Assembly: GCF_918731615.1 (NCBI RefSeq) | Contig: NZ_OU957226.1 | Span: 2,791,501 to 2,855,500, forward strand | From: Flavobacterium sp. CECT 9288 | Lineage (GTDB): Bacteria > Bacteroidota > Bacteroidia > Flavobacteriales > Flavobacteriaceae | Direction: 5' to 3' | DNA: 64,000 nt | In this document: positions 24,928 to 33,686 of the stretch, in pieces | Position numbering within the stretch: position 1 is the stretch's first letter | How the letters are laid out: every line of letters starts with the position of its first letter | Notes under the pieces: model-generated | Told to the model about the DNA's origin: nothing | Database searches by the model: none | The model's input: the letters and a program-made list of their open reading frames with translations, nothing else | Translations under genes and position numbers: made by a program

Positions 24928-26900
24928 TAATATCTTGACATTACACGACCTAATTTTTTTGAAAAAGAATGGATTAAAATATTATAATCCATAACTAATG
25001 ATAAAGGCTCTGTATTATCTGAATTTGGTTCAGATGATATGGAGCTTTTTAATTCTTCTATAATACTGCCCACAAGATACCATCTAAGAGTTAAGATAGT
25101 CTCAGTAACTTCTTGACCAATGGTTTCATTTTTAGTTTTTGGAAAAATATTTTGGCCTACCCAATCATGGAGAACGAGTTGCTCATCTTCCATTAAAATA
25201 TCCGTCACTTCTTGGGCAAAGTCAACATCCAATCGCATTAAATACTGCTCCATACTAAAGGATTCATTCTCATTATAAAAAGCGATCAAGTCATTGTAAA
25301 TTGCCCTAAACAAAGGATTGGCAAGTTGCACCTCATCTTCTTGCAAGCTGAGATAAATACGTTGGTAAACCTTATAGTTTCTGTTTTCTGAAACAGTTTC
25401 AATTTCGCCTTCAGCATTTGTACGCAAAAAAACATCTTCAAATTCTTCTTCAAGGTTGCCATACAACAGTAAAATTTCAATTATTTTGCGTTCCAATCGA
25501 TTTAATACATCAACTTTATTGGCAGCAATAGGGTTTTCGTTTTTAACAATTTCAAAAGCTTGTTGCTCTTGTTTTTGCTTTTTTCCAACCTCTGCAACTT
25601 CTTTTTGAGATAATTGCGCCAGAGTACTTTGTAATACTTGCTCTGAAATATCCATAATTCGGGAACATTCCTGAATGTAAATTTCACGTTGAATTCGATC
25701 TGGAATTTTAGATATACTCCCTACCATATCTCGAATCAGATCGGCTTTTTTTACGGGATCGTTTTTAGCTTCATTCATTAAGAGCGATGCTTTGAACTGA
25801 ATGAAATCTTTAGAATTATTTTCAAGATAATAGACTAAATCATCATACGACGTTTTTTTAGCAAAACTATCTGGATCTTCCCCATCGGGAAAAGTACATA
25901 CTTTGACATTCATACCTTCCTCAAGTATCAAATCAATCCCACGCACAGAGGCGCGCAATCCTGCTGCATCACCATCAAATAAAACGGTAATGTTTTTTGT
26001 CAATCTATTTATCAGTCTAATTTGATCTGGTGTCAAGGCAGTTCCTGATGATGCTACGACATTCTCAATACCTGATTGATTGAATTGTATCACATCAGTA
26101 TATCCTTCAACAAGGTAGCAATTGTTTAATTTTGCTATGGATTGTTTGGCTTGAAAAATACCATATAGCACTTTACTTTTGTGGTAAATTTCACTTTCAG
26201 GTGAGTTTAGGTATTTTGCTGCTTTTTTATCGTTAGTTAAGATACGCCCTCCGAAACCTAAGACTCGTCCGGACATGCTCTCAATAGGAAACATCACACG
26301 CCCCTTGAAGCGATCAAAAGGCCTGTCCTCTTTGGGAATTGTAAGTCCTGTACTTTCCAGAAATTCTAATTTATATCCTTTGCCAAGAGCTTCTTTTGTA
26401 AACGCATCCCAGCTTTCAGGTGAATATCCTAGACTGAATTTTTTGATGGTTTCATTTGTAAAACCTCTTTCCTTAAAGTAAGAGTAGCCTATGGCTTTTC
26501 CCTCTTCGGAATTTAAAAGTGTATTGTGGAAATACGTTTTGGCAAATTCCGAGACCAAGTACATACTTTCTCGAGTATCTATGAGTGCTTTTTCTTGATC
26601 TGTTTGCTCTGTTTCTTCAATTTCAATATTATACTTTTTGGCTAAGTATCTAATGGCTTCTGGATACGTAAAATGAGAATGCTCCATCAAGAAAGCAACA
26701 GCATTTCCGCCTTTTCCAGAACTAAAATCCTTCCAGATTCCTTTAGCCGGAGAAACCATAAATGATGGCGAACGCTCTTCAGAGAAAGGACTTAAACCCT
26801 TATAGTTACTTCCTGCTCTTTTTAAATGAACAAATTCACCAATAACCTCCTCTACACGAGCAGTTTCATAAACAGTATCAATTGTAGCTTTTGAAATCAA
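24924..26900 (-). CDS. dnaG: DNA primase DnaG, zinc-ligand residues replaced
   Basis: DnaG makes RNA primers at the replication fork. The 658-residue product has the N-terminal domain (HLKRAGSNYKGLSPFSEERS), the primase core (LGYSPESWDAF, FKGRVMFPIESMSGRVLGFG) and the TOPRIM motifs VEGYTDVIQF and LFDGDAAGLRAS, with EDPDSFAKK after. In other DnaG proteins the N-terminal ribbon binds zinc with Cys-x2-His and Cys-x2-Cys. Here these positions read S37-P-F-S40 and D58-F-S-S61, so no zinc can be held in the usual way, while the surrounding fold is kept. The catalytic core looks intact. Confidence 0.95.
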   Translation of the reverse strand: MISKATIDTVYETARVEEVIGEFVHLKRAGSNYKGLSPFSEERSPSFMVSPAKGIWKDFSSGKGGNAVAFLMEHSHFTYPEAIRYLAKKYNIEIEETEQTDQEKALIDTRESMYLVSEFAKTYFHNTLLNSEEGKAIGYSYFKERGFTNETIKKFSLGYSPESWDAFTKEALGKGYKLEFLESTGLTIPKEDRPFDRFKGRVMFPIESMSGRVLGFGGRILTNDKKAAKYLNSPESEIYHKSKVLYGIFQAKQSIAKLNNCYLVEGYTDVIQFNQSGIENVVASSGTALTPDQIRLINRLTKNITVLFDGDAAGLRASVRGIDLILEEGMNVKVCTFPDGEDPDSFAKKTSYDDLVYYLENNSKDFIQFKASLLMNEAKNDPVKKADLIRDMVGSISKIPDRIQREIYIQECSRIMDISEQVLQSTLAQLSQKEVAEVGKKQKQEQQAFEIVKNENPIAANKVDVLNRLERKIIEILLLYGNLEEEFEDVFLRTNAEGEIETVSENRNYKVYQRIYLSLQEDEVQLANPLFRAIYNDLIAFYNENESFSMEQYLMRLDVDFAQEVTDILMEDEQLVLHDWVGQNIFPKTKNETIGQEVTETILTLRWYLVGSIIEELKSSISSEPNSDNTEPLSLVMDYNILIHSFSKKLGRVMSRYY

Positions 26901-26978
26901 GTTGAATAAAATATTTAGGGATTGAAAAATGTAAAATTACACAAATCAAATTGGATAATTCACAATCTAAAAAACAAA

Positions 26979-27007
26979 AAAGCACTTCTTTACAAAGTGC
27001 TTTTTTA
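26979..27007 (-). terminator. Terminator of the ECF sigma operon
   Basis: aaagcactt and aagtgcttt form a strong stem with A and T runs on each side, 24 bases after the last gene of the operon. Confidence 0.8.
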
Positions 27008-27030
27008 TGCTGCTAAAATACCATCAGCAA

Positions 27031-28626
27031 CTAATTAAAATCAAAACGCAAACCTAGTGAAACATTGTTTTGCTTGACAGCATTGTCCTTAAACAATGGA
27101 TTTAAATCATATTTCAAGTATAAACTTGTAGCTTTATATCCTATATAAGTGCTCAATCCATAGACAAAATCACCTGTGTTAAAATCTCCTTTAGTTTTTT
27201 CGGTTGATTTTAAATCTGAATTTTCATATTGTAAAATTTGTTTTGTTTTCAGGTTTACTCCTGCGTAACCGCCTAGTCCTATTCTAACACTTTGATGAGA
27301 TTTAAAATAGGTTTTGTCGTTCTTAACCTCTGGCTTTGTAAAATCAAATTCTAAATGTAACGGAAATACCAAGCTTACATTTCTAAATCTAGAATCTTTT
27401 AATTCAATAGGATTCACCGTCAAATTAGTTTGATTGCCATTCACCTCAAAACTACGATTATCTGTAGGGCGGAGGTTATTGTACATCACTGACAAACCGT
27501 ACTTGGCATGCAATAGGTTAGAATTGTTTAAAAGTCTAGAATTATAAGAAACGCCAATTTCATAAAAATGAGATCCTAAATACCTGAAATCTGATTTTTT
27601 AACTTCACCATCGGTAATGACATTGTTCAATCCTGCAGCAAAAACAAATTGTGACGTTGTTCTTTTGGATTGGCGTTCATCCTTATCCTCTTGTCCGTTG
27701 TACACTTTTAAAGAGGAAATATTAAATTCGGTTTGATTTGGTCTAAGTTCTTCAGAATTTGTTCCAAAAATAACCATTCTGCCTCCACTTCTAGTGTCTT
27801 TAGCGTCCTGCACTTTTCCATCCACTTTATCTTGTACCAACTGGTTGAGTTTCTCTTCTTGAACACTAACTTTAGAATCAATATTTGCGGCGTGAACGGC
27901 TGCTTTTTTTAACTTTAAATCATCCGCTTGTTCCTTCGTAATTACTTTATTATCGAGATCGCTATCAATTTGTTCAATCTCTTTTTTTAACGCCTTTTTT
28001 TCTGAACTTGTTATTGATTTAATTTCGTTACCAATAGCTTTAGCTCTGGTCTCAAATGGAATTGATTGGTGGTCTCTTCCCTTAGTTAGTCCCGTTTCGG
28101 GTGTAGTATCATCAACTATTTCCAATGCAATGTCTTTAAACCATACCTGACCCGTATCATCTAATAAAACTCCATAGGAAATAGAAGTTGCATCTACTGG
28201 CACATGCAACACAATTTCATATTTAGCCCAATCTTTTGTGCCTTTTATGGGATTTTTTCGCATGTTATCAAAAGCTAAAACGGCAACATCATAATAATCC
28301 ACACGCATCCATAAACCAGTCCAAGATTTAATATTATTACATTTAACATATCCCGACATTTTTACTGTTTTTCCTAAATACAAGTCTGGCTTAATTGATT
28401 TCATGATTGTTCCAAAACCATTGATTTTACTTTTAACCGACTTAATGGTTAAGATATTTTCTTCTTTAAATTCGGAGTTCTTTTCAAGACTCATTTCATA
28501 ATTTGGCGACACCGGTTGCCAATATGTCCAGTCTAGAATATTTTTATAAACTCCTTTTTCTTGCGCATTAACTTTTGTTAAAAAGGCCGATAACAGTAGT
28601 ACTGTGATTAAAATAATTTTTTGCAT
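27031..28626 (-). CDS. Outer-membrane beta-barrel protein with N-terminal jelly-roll-like domain
   Basis: I do not recognise a named family. The 531-residue product has a signal peptide (ILITVLLLSAFLTKVNA-Q). An N-terminal domain (about 25-165) has the look of a galactose-binding/jelly-roll fold and ends YGVLLDDTGQVWFKDIALEI. A charged helical stretch follows (about 190-275, KKEIEQIDSDLDNKVITKEQ), then a C-terminal part of alternating strands ending in LGLRFDFN, as in outer-membrane barrels with a terminal Phe. It is the third gene of a sigma / anti-sigma-like / membrane protein operon, so it is probably part of that envelope-sensing unit. Confidence 0.7.
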   Translation of the reverse strand: MQKIILITVLLLSAFLTKVNAQEKGVYKNILDWTYWQPVSPNYEMSLEKNSEFKEENILTIKSVKSKINGFGTIMKSIKPDLYLGKTVKMSGYVKCNNIKSWTGLWMRVDYYDVAVLAFDNMRKNPIKGTKDWAKYEIVLHVPVDATSISYGVLLDDTGQVWFKDIALEIVDDTTPETGLTKGRDHQSIPFETRAKAIGNEIKSITSSEKKALKKEIEQIDSDLDNKVITKEQADDLKLKKAAVHAANIDSKVSVQEEKLNQLVQDKVDGKVQDAKDTRSGGRMVIFGTNSEELRPNQTEFNISSLKVYNGQEDKDERQSKRTTSQFVFAAGLNNVITDGEVKKSDFRYLGSHFYEIGVSYNSRLLNNSNLLHAKYGLSVMYNNLRPTDNRSFEVNGNQTNLTVNPIELKDSRFRNVSLVFPLHLEFDFTKPEVKNDKTYFKSHQSVRIGLGGYAGVNLKTKQILQYENSDLKSTEKTKGDFNTGDFVYGLSTYIGYKATSLYLKYDLNPLFKDNAVKQNNVSLGLRFDFN

Positions 28627-28653
28627 AATGTTCGATTTTTGATTGATGATTGA

Positions 28654-29385
28654 TTATTCTTTTTCGTAATTTCTATTGGCCAAAACTGTTTTTATGGCGT
28701 TGTAATTTTTATTAAACTTACTTATGGCCGACTCTCTAAAGGTTTGATTCATCTCTGTTTCTACATCCGACAATAAATTCTGAGGATTAACCGTGGTGCT
28801 TTTTATCGGTTTTGGATTGACTTGCAAACAAGTTGATGACTCCAGTTGTGTATTACTCACTTCTGCTAACAATCCAGATGCTGAAACATACCTGTTTTTA
28901 ATATCTTTTTTTAGATTATTATTTTCTAATGAAATGTTTAAACTATCCTTCTTAGAATTTTTAATTTGGGATACCGCTAATTGATTGTTCTCTAATTTCA
29001 ATGATTTTTGCTGCGTTGAAGCTTGGTATTGAGGAGCAACAATGCCTTTTTGAACGTTAGGTTTTAAAGCATTTGACAGTGTATTTGTATTTTTTAACGT
29101 ATCAATTGTTTTTACATTAACTTTATTCTTATTTGAATTTTGGAATACAACTCGATTTTCTTGATTTACATTCACACTTTCTTTTTGATCAAAAAATAGG
29201 GTTCCAATAAGTAGAAAACCAACAAAACTTGCCGCCACATACAACCATGGGAATTTAGTTTTTTGTTTTTCTGTCTCAGAAAGCATTGCATCTAATTTGT
29301 CCCAAGCCATCGCCGAAGGTTTAATTTCTCTAGCATTCAACTGCTCTTTTATTTGTATTTCAAATTTATTCGGTTCCATACTCAT
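28654..29385 (-). CDS. Probable anti-sigma factor / membrane protein of the ECF operon
   Basis: The 243-residue product has a cytoplasmic N-terminus of about 46 residues with the pattern REIKPSAMAWDKLDAMLSE, one membrane helix (about 47-64, WLYVAASFVGFLLIGTLFF) and a polar, Asn/Lys/Ser-rich periplasmic part. Its start overlaps the sigma gene by 20 bases. This topology and position are typical of flavobacterial genes that follow an ECF sigma gene, and an anti-sigma role is inferred from that; no zinc-type anti-sigma motif (HxxxCxxC) is present. Confidence 0.62.
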   Translation of the reverse strand: MSMEPNKFEIQIKEQLNAREIKPSAMAWDKLDAMLSETEKQKTKFPWLYVAASFVGFLLIGTLFFDQKESVNVNQENRVVFQNSNKNKVNVKTIDTLKNTNTLSNALKPNVQKGIVAPQYQASTQQKSLKLENNQLAVSQIKNSKKDSLNISLENNNLKKDIKNRYVSASGLLAEVSNTQLESSTCLQVNPKPIKSTTVNPQNLLSDVETEMNQTFRESAISKFNKNYNAIKTVLANRNYEKE

Positions 29386-29935
29386 AATTTTTTATTGTAC
29401 TAATTTGTACTTGCAGCATTTTTCTAGCATGCGATAATTGAGACTTTGATGTTCCTTCATTAATTCCCAACAGGGTTGCAATTTCATGATGCTTAAATCC
29501 TTCTATCGCAAATAAATTGAAAACCATTTTATAGCCATCTGGTAAATTATCTATCAAGGATTGAATGTCGTCTACTGATAATTGACTTTCAATAGCATTA
29601 AAACTTTCCTCATCGCGACCGATTACGAAATCATCTACGATGTATTTAATTTTTTTATTTACTCTGATAAAAGAAATACATTCATTAACCATAATTCGCC
29701 TTATCCAACCTTCAAAACTTCCTTTGTGTTCATAATTTTTAAGATTGGTAAAAACCTTCATAAAAGCGGTAATCATGACGTCTTCGGCCTGATGCATATC
29801 TTTTATGTATTGACGGCAAACACTTAGCATTTTAGGAGAAAACTGGGTATAAATTTGCTGTTGCGCTTGTCGATTATTATCGACAGCCAATCGAATTAAT
29901 TCCTTTTCCTCGTGATGTAAGTTGATTACTTTCAT
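29366..29935 (-). CDS. ECF-type RNA polymerase sigma factor
   Basis: The protein has sigma region 2 (QQQIYTQFSPKMLSVCRQYI, then DMHQAEDVMITAFMKVFTNL and FEGWIRRIMVNECISFIR) and region 4 (SLIDNLPDGYKMVFNLFAIE and HHEIATLLGINEGTSKSQLS), without region 3: a typical ECF factor. I place the start at ATG 29935 (MKVINLHHEEKELIRL), as in relatives; an in-frame TTG at 29953 is less likely. A promoter of ECF type stands about 95 bases upstream, suggesting that it activates its own operon. Confidence 0.93.
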   Translation of the reverse strand: MKVINLHHEEKELIRLAVDNNRQAQQQIYTQFSPKMLSVCRQYIKDMHQAEDVMITAFMKVFTNLKNYEHKGSFEGWIRRIMVNECISFIRVNKKIKYIVDDFVIGRDEESFNAIESQLSVDDIQSLIDNLPDGYKMVFNLFAIEGFKHHEIATLLGINEGTSKSQLSHARKMLQVQISTIKNYEYGTE

Positions 29936-30028
29936 AAATAGTTTCAATGACAAAAATCAATATCAATGTCAATACATTTTAGTGCTGTTGCAATTAAATC
30001 TTGATATTGAACCTCATCTCTATTTACA

Positions 30029-30056
30029 TAGACGCTTTTCGATATAAAAAGGTTGC
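30029..30056 (-). promoter_or_regulatory. ECF-type promoter in front of the sigma factor operon
   Basis: On the minus strand GCAACC (30051-30056) and CGTCTA (30029-30034) are separated by 16 bases. An AAC-containing -35 and a CGTC-containing -10 at this spacing are the standard layout of ECF sigma targets, and differ from the usual TAnnTTTG element. It is 93 bases upstream of the sigma ATG. Confidence 0.6.
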
Positions 30057-30146
30057 ATGTCATCTGATTTATTTTTGATTTTGAACTTTGAAAATCAAAA
30101 AAACCAGTAAAATAAGGCGTTCAGAAGATAAAATATTTTAAAAAAA

Positions 30147-31124
30147 TTATTTCTTTCTTTCAATAACGTAGTTGACCATTAAAATTAGGGCGCTTTTATA
30201 ATCGGATTCAGGGAAATCTTGAAGTAATAAAAGTGCTTCATGTTGAAAAGCAACCATTTTTGCTTCAGCATAAACCAAACCATTGTTGTTTTTCACAAAT
30301 GCAATAACCTCTTTAACGCGTTTTTTGTCTTTGTTATGGTTTTTTATCGAATTGATAAGCCAGCTTTTCTCCTTTGAGGTACAGGTATTTAAAACATGAA
30401 TAAGTGGCAAAGTCATTTTTTGCTCTTTGATATCAATTCCGGTTGGTTTACCAATGGCTTCATCCGTATAATCAAATAAATCATCTTTGATTTGAAAAGC
30501 CATACCTATAAGTTCTCCAAACTTTCGCATCTTTTCAACTTGCTCTTCATTTTCAATGACAGAACAAGCACCTAAAGCACAACAGGCAGCTATAAGAGTA
30601 GCTGTTTTTTTTCGAATGATTTCATAATAAATATCTTCAGTGATATCCAGTCTGCGGGCTTTTTCAATTTGGAGTAATTCCCCTTCGCTCATTTCGCGTA
30701 CAGCAACAGAAATGATTCTAAGTAAATCAAAATCACCGTTATCAATAGACAGCAACAAGCCTTTTGACAACAAATAATCACCTACTAAAACAGCAATTTT
30801 ATTTTTCCATAATGCATTCAACGAGAAAAAACCTCTTCGGCGATTACTATCATCTACTACATCATCGTGAACCAGTGTAGCAGTATGAATAAGCTCTATC
30901 ACACAAGCACCACGATACGTACGCTCATTTACAAGACCATTAGCAACCATTTTTGCAGTTAAAAAAACAAACATAGGACGCATTTGTTTCCCCTTGCGGT
31001 TTACTATATAATAGGTAATTCTATTGAGTAAAGCCACTTGCGAAGTCATAGATTCATAGAACTTTTTTTCAAAAAGTTCCATTTCTTTTAAGATTGGCTG
31101 TTTTATTTGAGAGGTGACATTCAT
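30147..31124 (-). CDS. Polyprenyl diphosphate synthase (IspB type)
   Basis: A trans-polyprenyl synthase that extends farnesyl or geranyl diphosphate with IPP, probably giving the side chain of menaquinone. It has KQMRPMFVFLTA, the first aspartate-rich motif LVHDDVVDDSNRRRG (about residue 80) and the second FQIKDDLFDYT (about residue 210), followed by GIDIKEQKMTLPL. The residues just before the first motif that set chain length are small/aliphatic, consistent with a long product. Start taken at ATG 31124 (MNVTSQIKQ); a TTG three codons earlier is possible. It may be cotranscribed with rlmN upstream (63-base gap). Confidence 0.92.
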   Translation of the reverse strand: MNVTSQIKQPILKEMELFEKKFYESMTSQVALLNRITYYIVNRKGKQMRPMFVFLTAKMVANGLVNERTYRGACVIELIHTATLVHDDVVDDSNRRRGFFSLNALWKNKIAVLVGDYLLSKGLLLSIDNGDFDLLRIISVAVREMSEGELLQIEKARRLDITEDIYYEIIRKKTATLIAACCALGACSVIENEEQVEKMRKFGELIGMAFQIKDDLFDYTDEAIGKPTGIDIKEQKMTLPLIHVLNTCTSKEKSWLINSIKNHNKDKKRVKEVIAFVKNNNGLVYAEAKMVAFQHEALLLLQDFPESDYKSALILMVNYVIERKK

Positions 31125-31187
31125 GATTTCCAAAGATACGATATTAGCAAGAAATCAGGCAACAAAGCATCTTCTTTTGGATTATTA

Positions 31188-32246
31188 TTAAGCAGTAATT
31201 TCTTGAGCTTCTTTGTTTGCCAATTGTCCGCAGGCAGCATCAATATCTTTACCTCTACTTCTGCGCACTTTTACCACAATTCCGGTTGCTTCAAGTGCTT
31301 TTATATAAGCATTTATAGATTCTTCAGATGCTTGTTGAAATTCCCCATCATCTATTGGGTTGTATTCGATAAGATTCACTTTACAAGGAACATATTTACA
31401 AAATTTGACTAGAGCATCCACCGCTTCTTTATTGTCGTTGATGCCTTTCCAAACTACATATTCATAGGAAATTTTGCTTTTGGTTTTTCGGTACCAATAT
31501 TCTAATGATTCCCGTAATTCAGCCAAAGGAAAATTAGCACTAAAAGGCATAATTCGCGCACGAACTTCATCTATTGCCGAGTGTAATGACACAGCTAGTT
31601 TGAATTTCACATCGTCATCGGCTAGTTTTTTAATCATTTTAGGAACTCCCGAAGTGGAAACCATTATTCTTTTTGGAGACATCCCTAATCCTTCAGTGGA
31701 AGTAATCATTTCAATGGCCTTCAAAACATTGTTGTAATTCATCAACGGCTCTCCCATTCCCATGAAAACAATATTCGACAACGGATGATTGTAATACAAA
31801 CGACTTTCTTTATCAATAGCAATTACCTGATCATAAATTTCCGCAGGTTCTAGGTTGCGCATTCTTTTTAATCGTGCCGTAGCGCAAAAATTACAATCTA
31901 AACTACACCCTACTTGACTGGAAACACAAGCGGTAGTTCGTGTATTTGTAGGTATCAAAACCGACTCTACTACTAAACCATCGTGTAAACGAACCGCATT
32001 TTTTACGGTTCCGTCTTCGCTGCGTTGCATGGTATCTACTTTGATGTGATTGATCACAAAATGAGTTTCCAGCATAATCCTGGTCTGCTTAGAAACATTG
32101 GTCATGTCCTCAAAACTGTGAGCACCTTTGCTCCACAACCATTCATATACCTGATTCCCTCTAAAGGCTTTGTCATTATTGGCAACAAAAAAATCACGCA
32201 ATTGTTCTTTTGAAAGGGATCTTATATCTTTTTTTTCGATTTCCAT
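31188..32246 (-). CDS. rlmN: 23S rRNA/tRNA adenine C2-methyltransferase RlmN
   Basis: RlmN is a radical-SAM enzyme that methylates C2 of A2503 in 23S rRNA and A37 in some tRNAs. The 352-residue product has the cluster motif CSLDCNFCATA (CxxxCxxC) preceded by VSSQVGCS, the GMGEPLMN loop, SLHSAIDEVRARIMPFS, NLIEYNP and the C-terminal catalytic cysteine in IDAACGQLA. Cys in VSSQVGC region and DAACGQ are the residues used for the methyl transfer. Length and start (ATG 32246) fit the family. Confidence 0.96.
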   Translation of the reverse strand: MEIEKKDIRSLSKEQLRDFFVANNDKAFRGNQVYEWLWSKGAHSFEDMTNVSKQTRIMLETHFVINHIKVDTMQRSEDGTVKNAVRLHDGLVVESVLIPTNTRTTACVSSQVGCSLDCNFCATARLKRMRNLEPAEIYDQVIAIDKESRLYYNHPLSNIVFMGMGEPLMNYNNVLKAIEMITSTEGLGMSPKRIMVSTSGVPKMIKKLADDDVKFKLAVSLHSAIDEVRARIMPFSANFPLAELRESLEYWYRKTKSKISYEYVVWKGINDNKEAVDALVKFCKYVPCKVNLIEYNPIDDGEFQQASEESINAYIKALEATGIVVKVRRSRGKDIDAACGQLANKEAQEITA

Positions 32247-32326
32247 GCTGCAAAGTTAATAAGTATTTTGAGGTTTTCGTTATTTGTGAATTTGGTTATT
32301 TGTAATTTTGTGAAAAATTTAAAATA

Positions 32327-32968
32327 ATGCATTTCATTTCTCCAGAATTAGAAGATTACATTGAGCAACATTCCGAAAAAGAACCTGCATTGCTCGCAGC
32401 ATTAAATAAAGAAACCTATCAAAAAATTTTGCTTCCGCGCATGTTGAGCGGCCATTTTCAAGGCAGGGTTTTAAGTATGCTGTCAAAATTGATTCGCCCT
32501 CTGAATATTCTGGAAATTGGAACCTATACTGGTTATTCAGCATTGTGCTTGTGCGAAGGCATGCAAGAAAACGGACAATTGCACACGATTGACATCAAAG
32601 AAGAATTAGTTGATTTTCAACGCAAGCATTTTGACAAATCTCCTTGGGGTGCGCAAATTGTTCAACATCTCGGCGAAGCGGTTGACATTATCCCAACGAT
32701 TGACTTAAAGTTTGATTTGGTTTTTATTGATGCTGATAAAGAAAACTACTTGAACTATTTTGAATTGATCTTACCCAAAATGAATAAAGGAGGGATTATT
32801 CTATCTGATAATGTTTTATGGAGCGGAAAAGTTTTAGAACCCCTGAATCCTAAAGATTTAAGTACAAAAATATTACTAGAATACAACCATTTATTAGCAA
32901 CAGATCCAAGAGTAGAGACCGTTTTACTGCCTATTCGTGATGGTTTAACGGTAAGCAGAGTTCTTTAG
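32327..32968 (+). CDS. SAM-dependent O-methyltransferase (class I, CCoAMT-like)
   Basis: The 213-residue product has the family's SAM-binding loop ILEIGTYTGYSALCL (about residue 63), TIDIKEEL, the acidic metal-binding segment LVFIDADKENYLNYFEL and SDNVLWSGKV. These match the caffeoyl-CoA/catechol O-methyltransferase-like family widespread in bacteria. The natural acceptor is unknown. It is transcribed divergently from rlmN and has an intergenic repeat element just after it. Confidence 0.9.
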   Translation: MHFISPELEDYIEQHSEKEPALLAALNKETYQKILLPRMLSGHFQGRVLSMLSKLIRPLNILEIGTYTGYSALCLCEGMQENGQLHTIDIKEELVDFQRKHFDKSPWGAQIVQHLGEAVDIIPTIDLKFDLVFIDADKENYLNYFELILPKMNKGGIILSDNVLWSGKVLEPLNPKDLSTKILLEYNHLLATDPRVETVLLPIRDGLTVSRVL

Positions 32969-32990
32969 TTTAAAAATTCTACTGAAAACA

Positions 32991-33102
32991 AATACCCTAG
33001 CCCTGATAGAAGCGACATCTCCCGATCTTAAAAAAACAAGGCTCTTTTTGCCGTAGTTTTTTTAAGATCGGGAATATAGCGGATAGCAGGAAATAGCTCC
33101 TA
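32991..33102 (+). repeat. Dispersed intergenic element, subtype 1 (copy c)
   Basis: It begins tagccctgatagaagcgaca, contains a perfect 17-bp stem (33021-33037 with 33056-33072, starting cccgatcttaaa) and ends agcggatagcaggaaatagc followed by tcc. The ends match copy a (560-660) and, more distantly, copies b and e. It sits between two converging genes, where its hairpin may also act as a terminator. Confidence 0.75.
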
Positions 33103-33113
33103 AATAAAAAGAG

Positions 33114-33686
33114 TTATGAAAGCTGCTGAGGGAAATATTTTTTTTGTGCTTTTTTGTATAAAAGGTGCATTAGATACCCAAAAACAAAGCCGAAGAAATA
33201 GCCCGTGAGTATGTCTAACGGATAATGCAAACCTAGATAAATCCTACTGTACGCAAAAATTAAGGGCCATAGAAACAAGAATCCAAGATACTTGATTCTA
33301 CTTTTGAATACAAAGTATAAAAAGCTAGCAACAGCCATAGAATTTGCGGCATGCCCAGAAAAAAAGCTATACGAACTCCTGGATTGAACCACCCTAATAA
33401 ACGTATTAATATCTGGATTGTTACAAGGGCGTAAACGCTGAAAACCATTTTTAAAAGCGTTGGTAGTTTGATCTGTAAAGGTAATTAATAGTGCTACAAA
33501 TAGGAGTAAATACAAGGTTTGTTTGCTTCCTAATTTTTTGTAAACCAAAAACAATAGCAATAAAAAAAAGGGAAGCCAGTTGATTTGTTTGGTCAAAAAT
33601 AACCATGTCGCATCAAAGGTTTCATTGCCAAGGCTGTTGAGATAAACAAAAAGTTCTACATCAAGTGCACGTAGTTTTTCTAGCAT
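33114..33686 (-). CDS. PAP2-family phosphatase
   Basis: This membrane phosphatase has several hydrophobic helices and the three PAP2 motifs: KNGFQRLRP (KxxxxxxRP), SFFSGHAANS (SGH) and AYSRIYLGLHYPLD (SRxxxxxHxxxD, catalytic histidine). Likely substrates are lipid phosphates such as undecaprenyl diphosphate or phosphatidate, acting on the periplasmic face; the sequence does not say which. Its start overlaps the tatA stop by one base, so the two are probably cotranscribed. Confidence 0.92.
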   Translation of the reverse strand: MLEKLRALDVELFVYLNSLGNETFDATWLFLTKQINWLPFFLLLLFLVYKKLGSKQTLYLLLFVALLITFTDQTTNAFKNGFQRLRPCNNPDINTFIRVVQSRSSYSFFSGHAANSMAVASFLYFVFKSRIKYLGFLFLWPLIFAYSRIYLGLHYPLDILTGYFFGFVFGYLMHLLYKKAQKKYFPQQLS

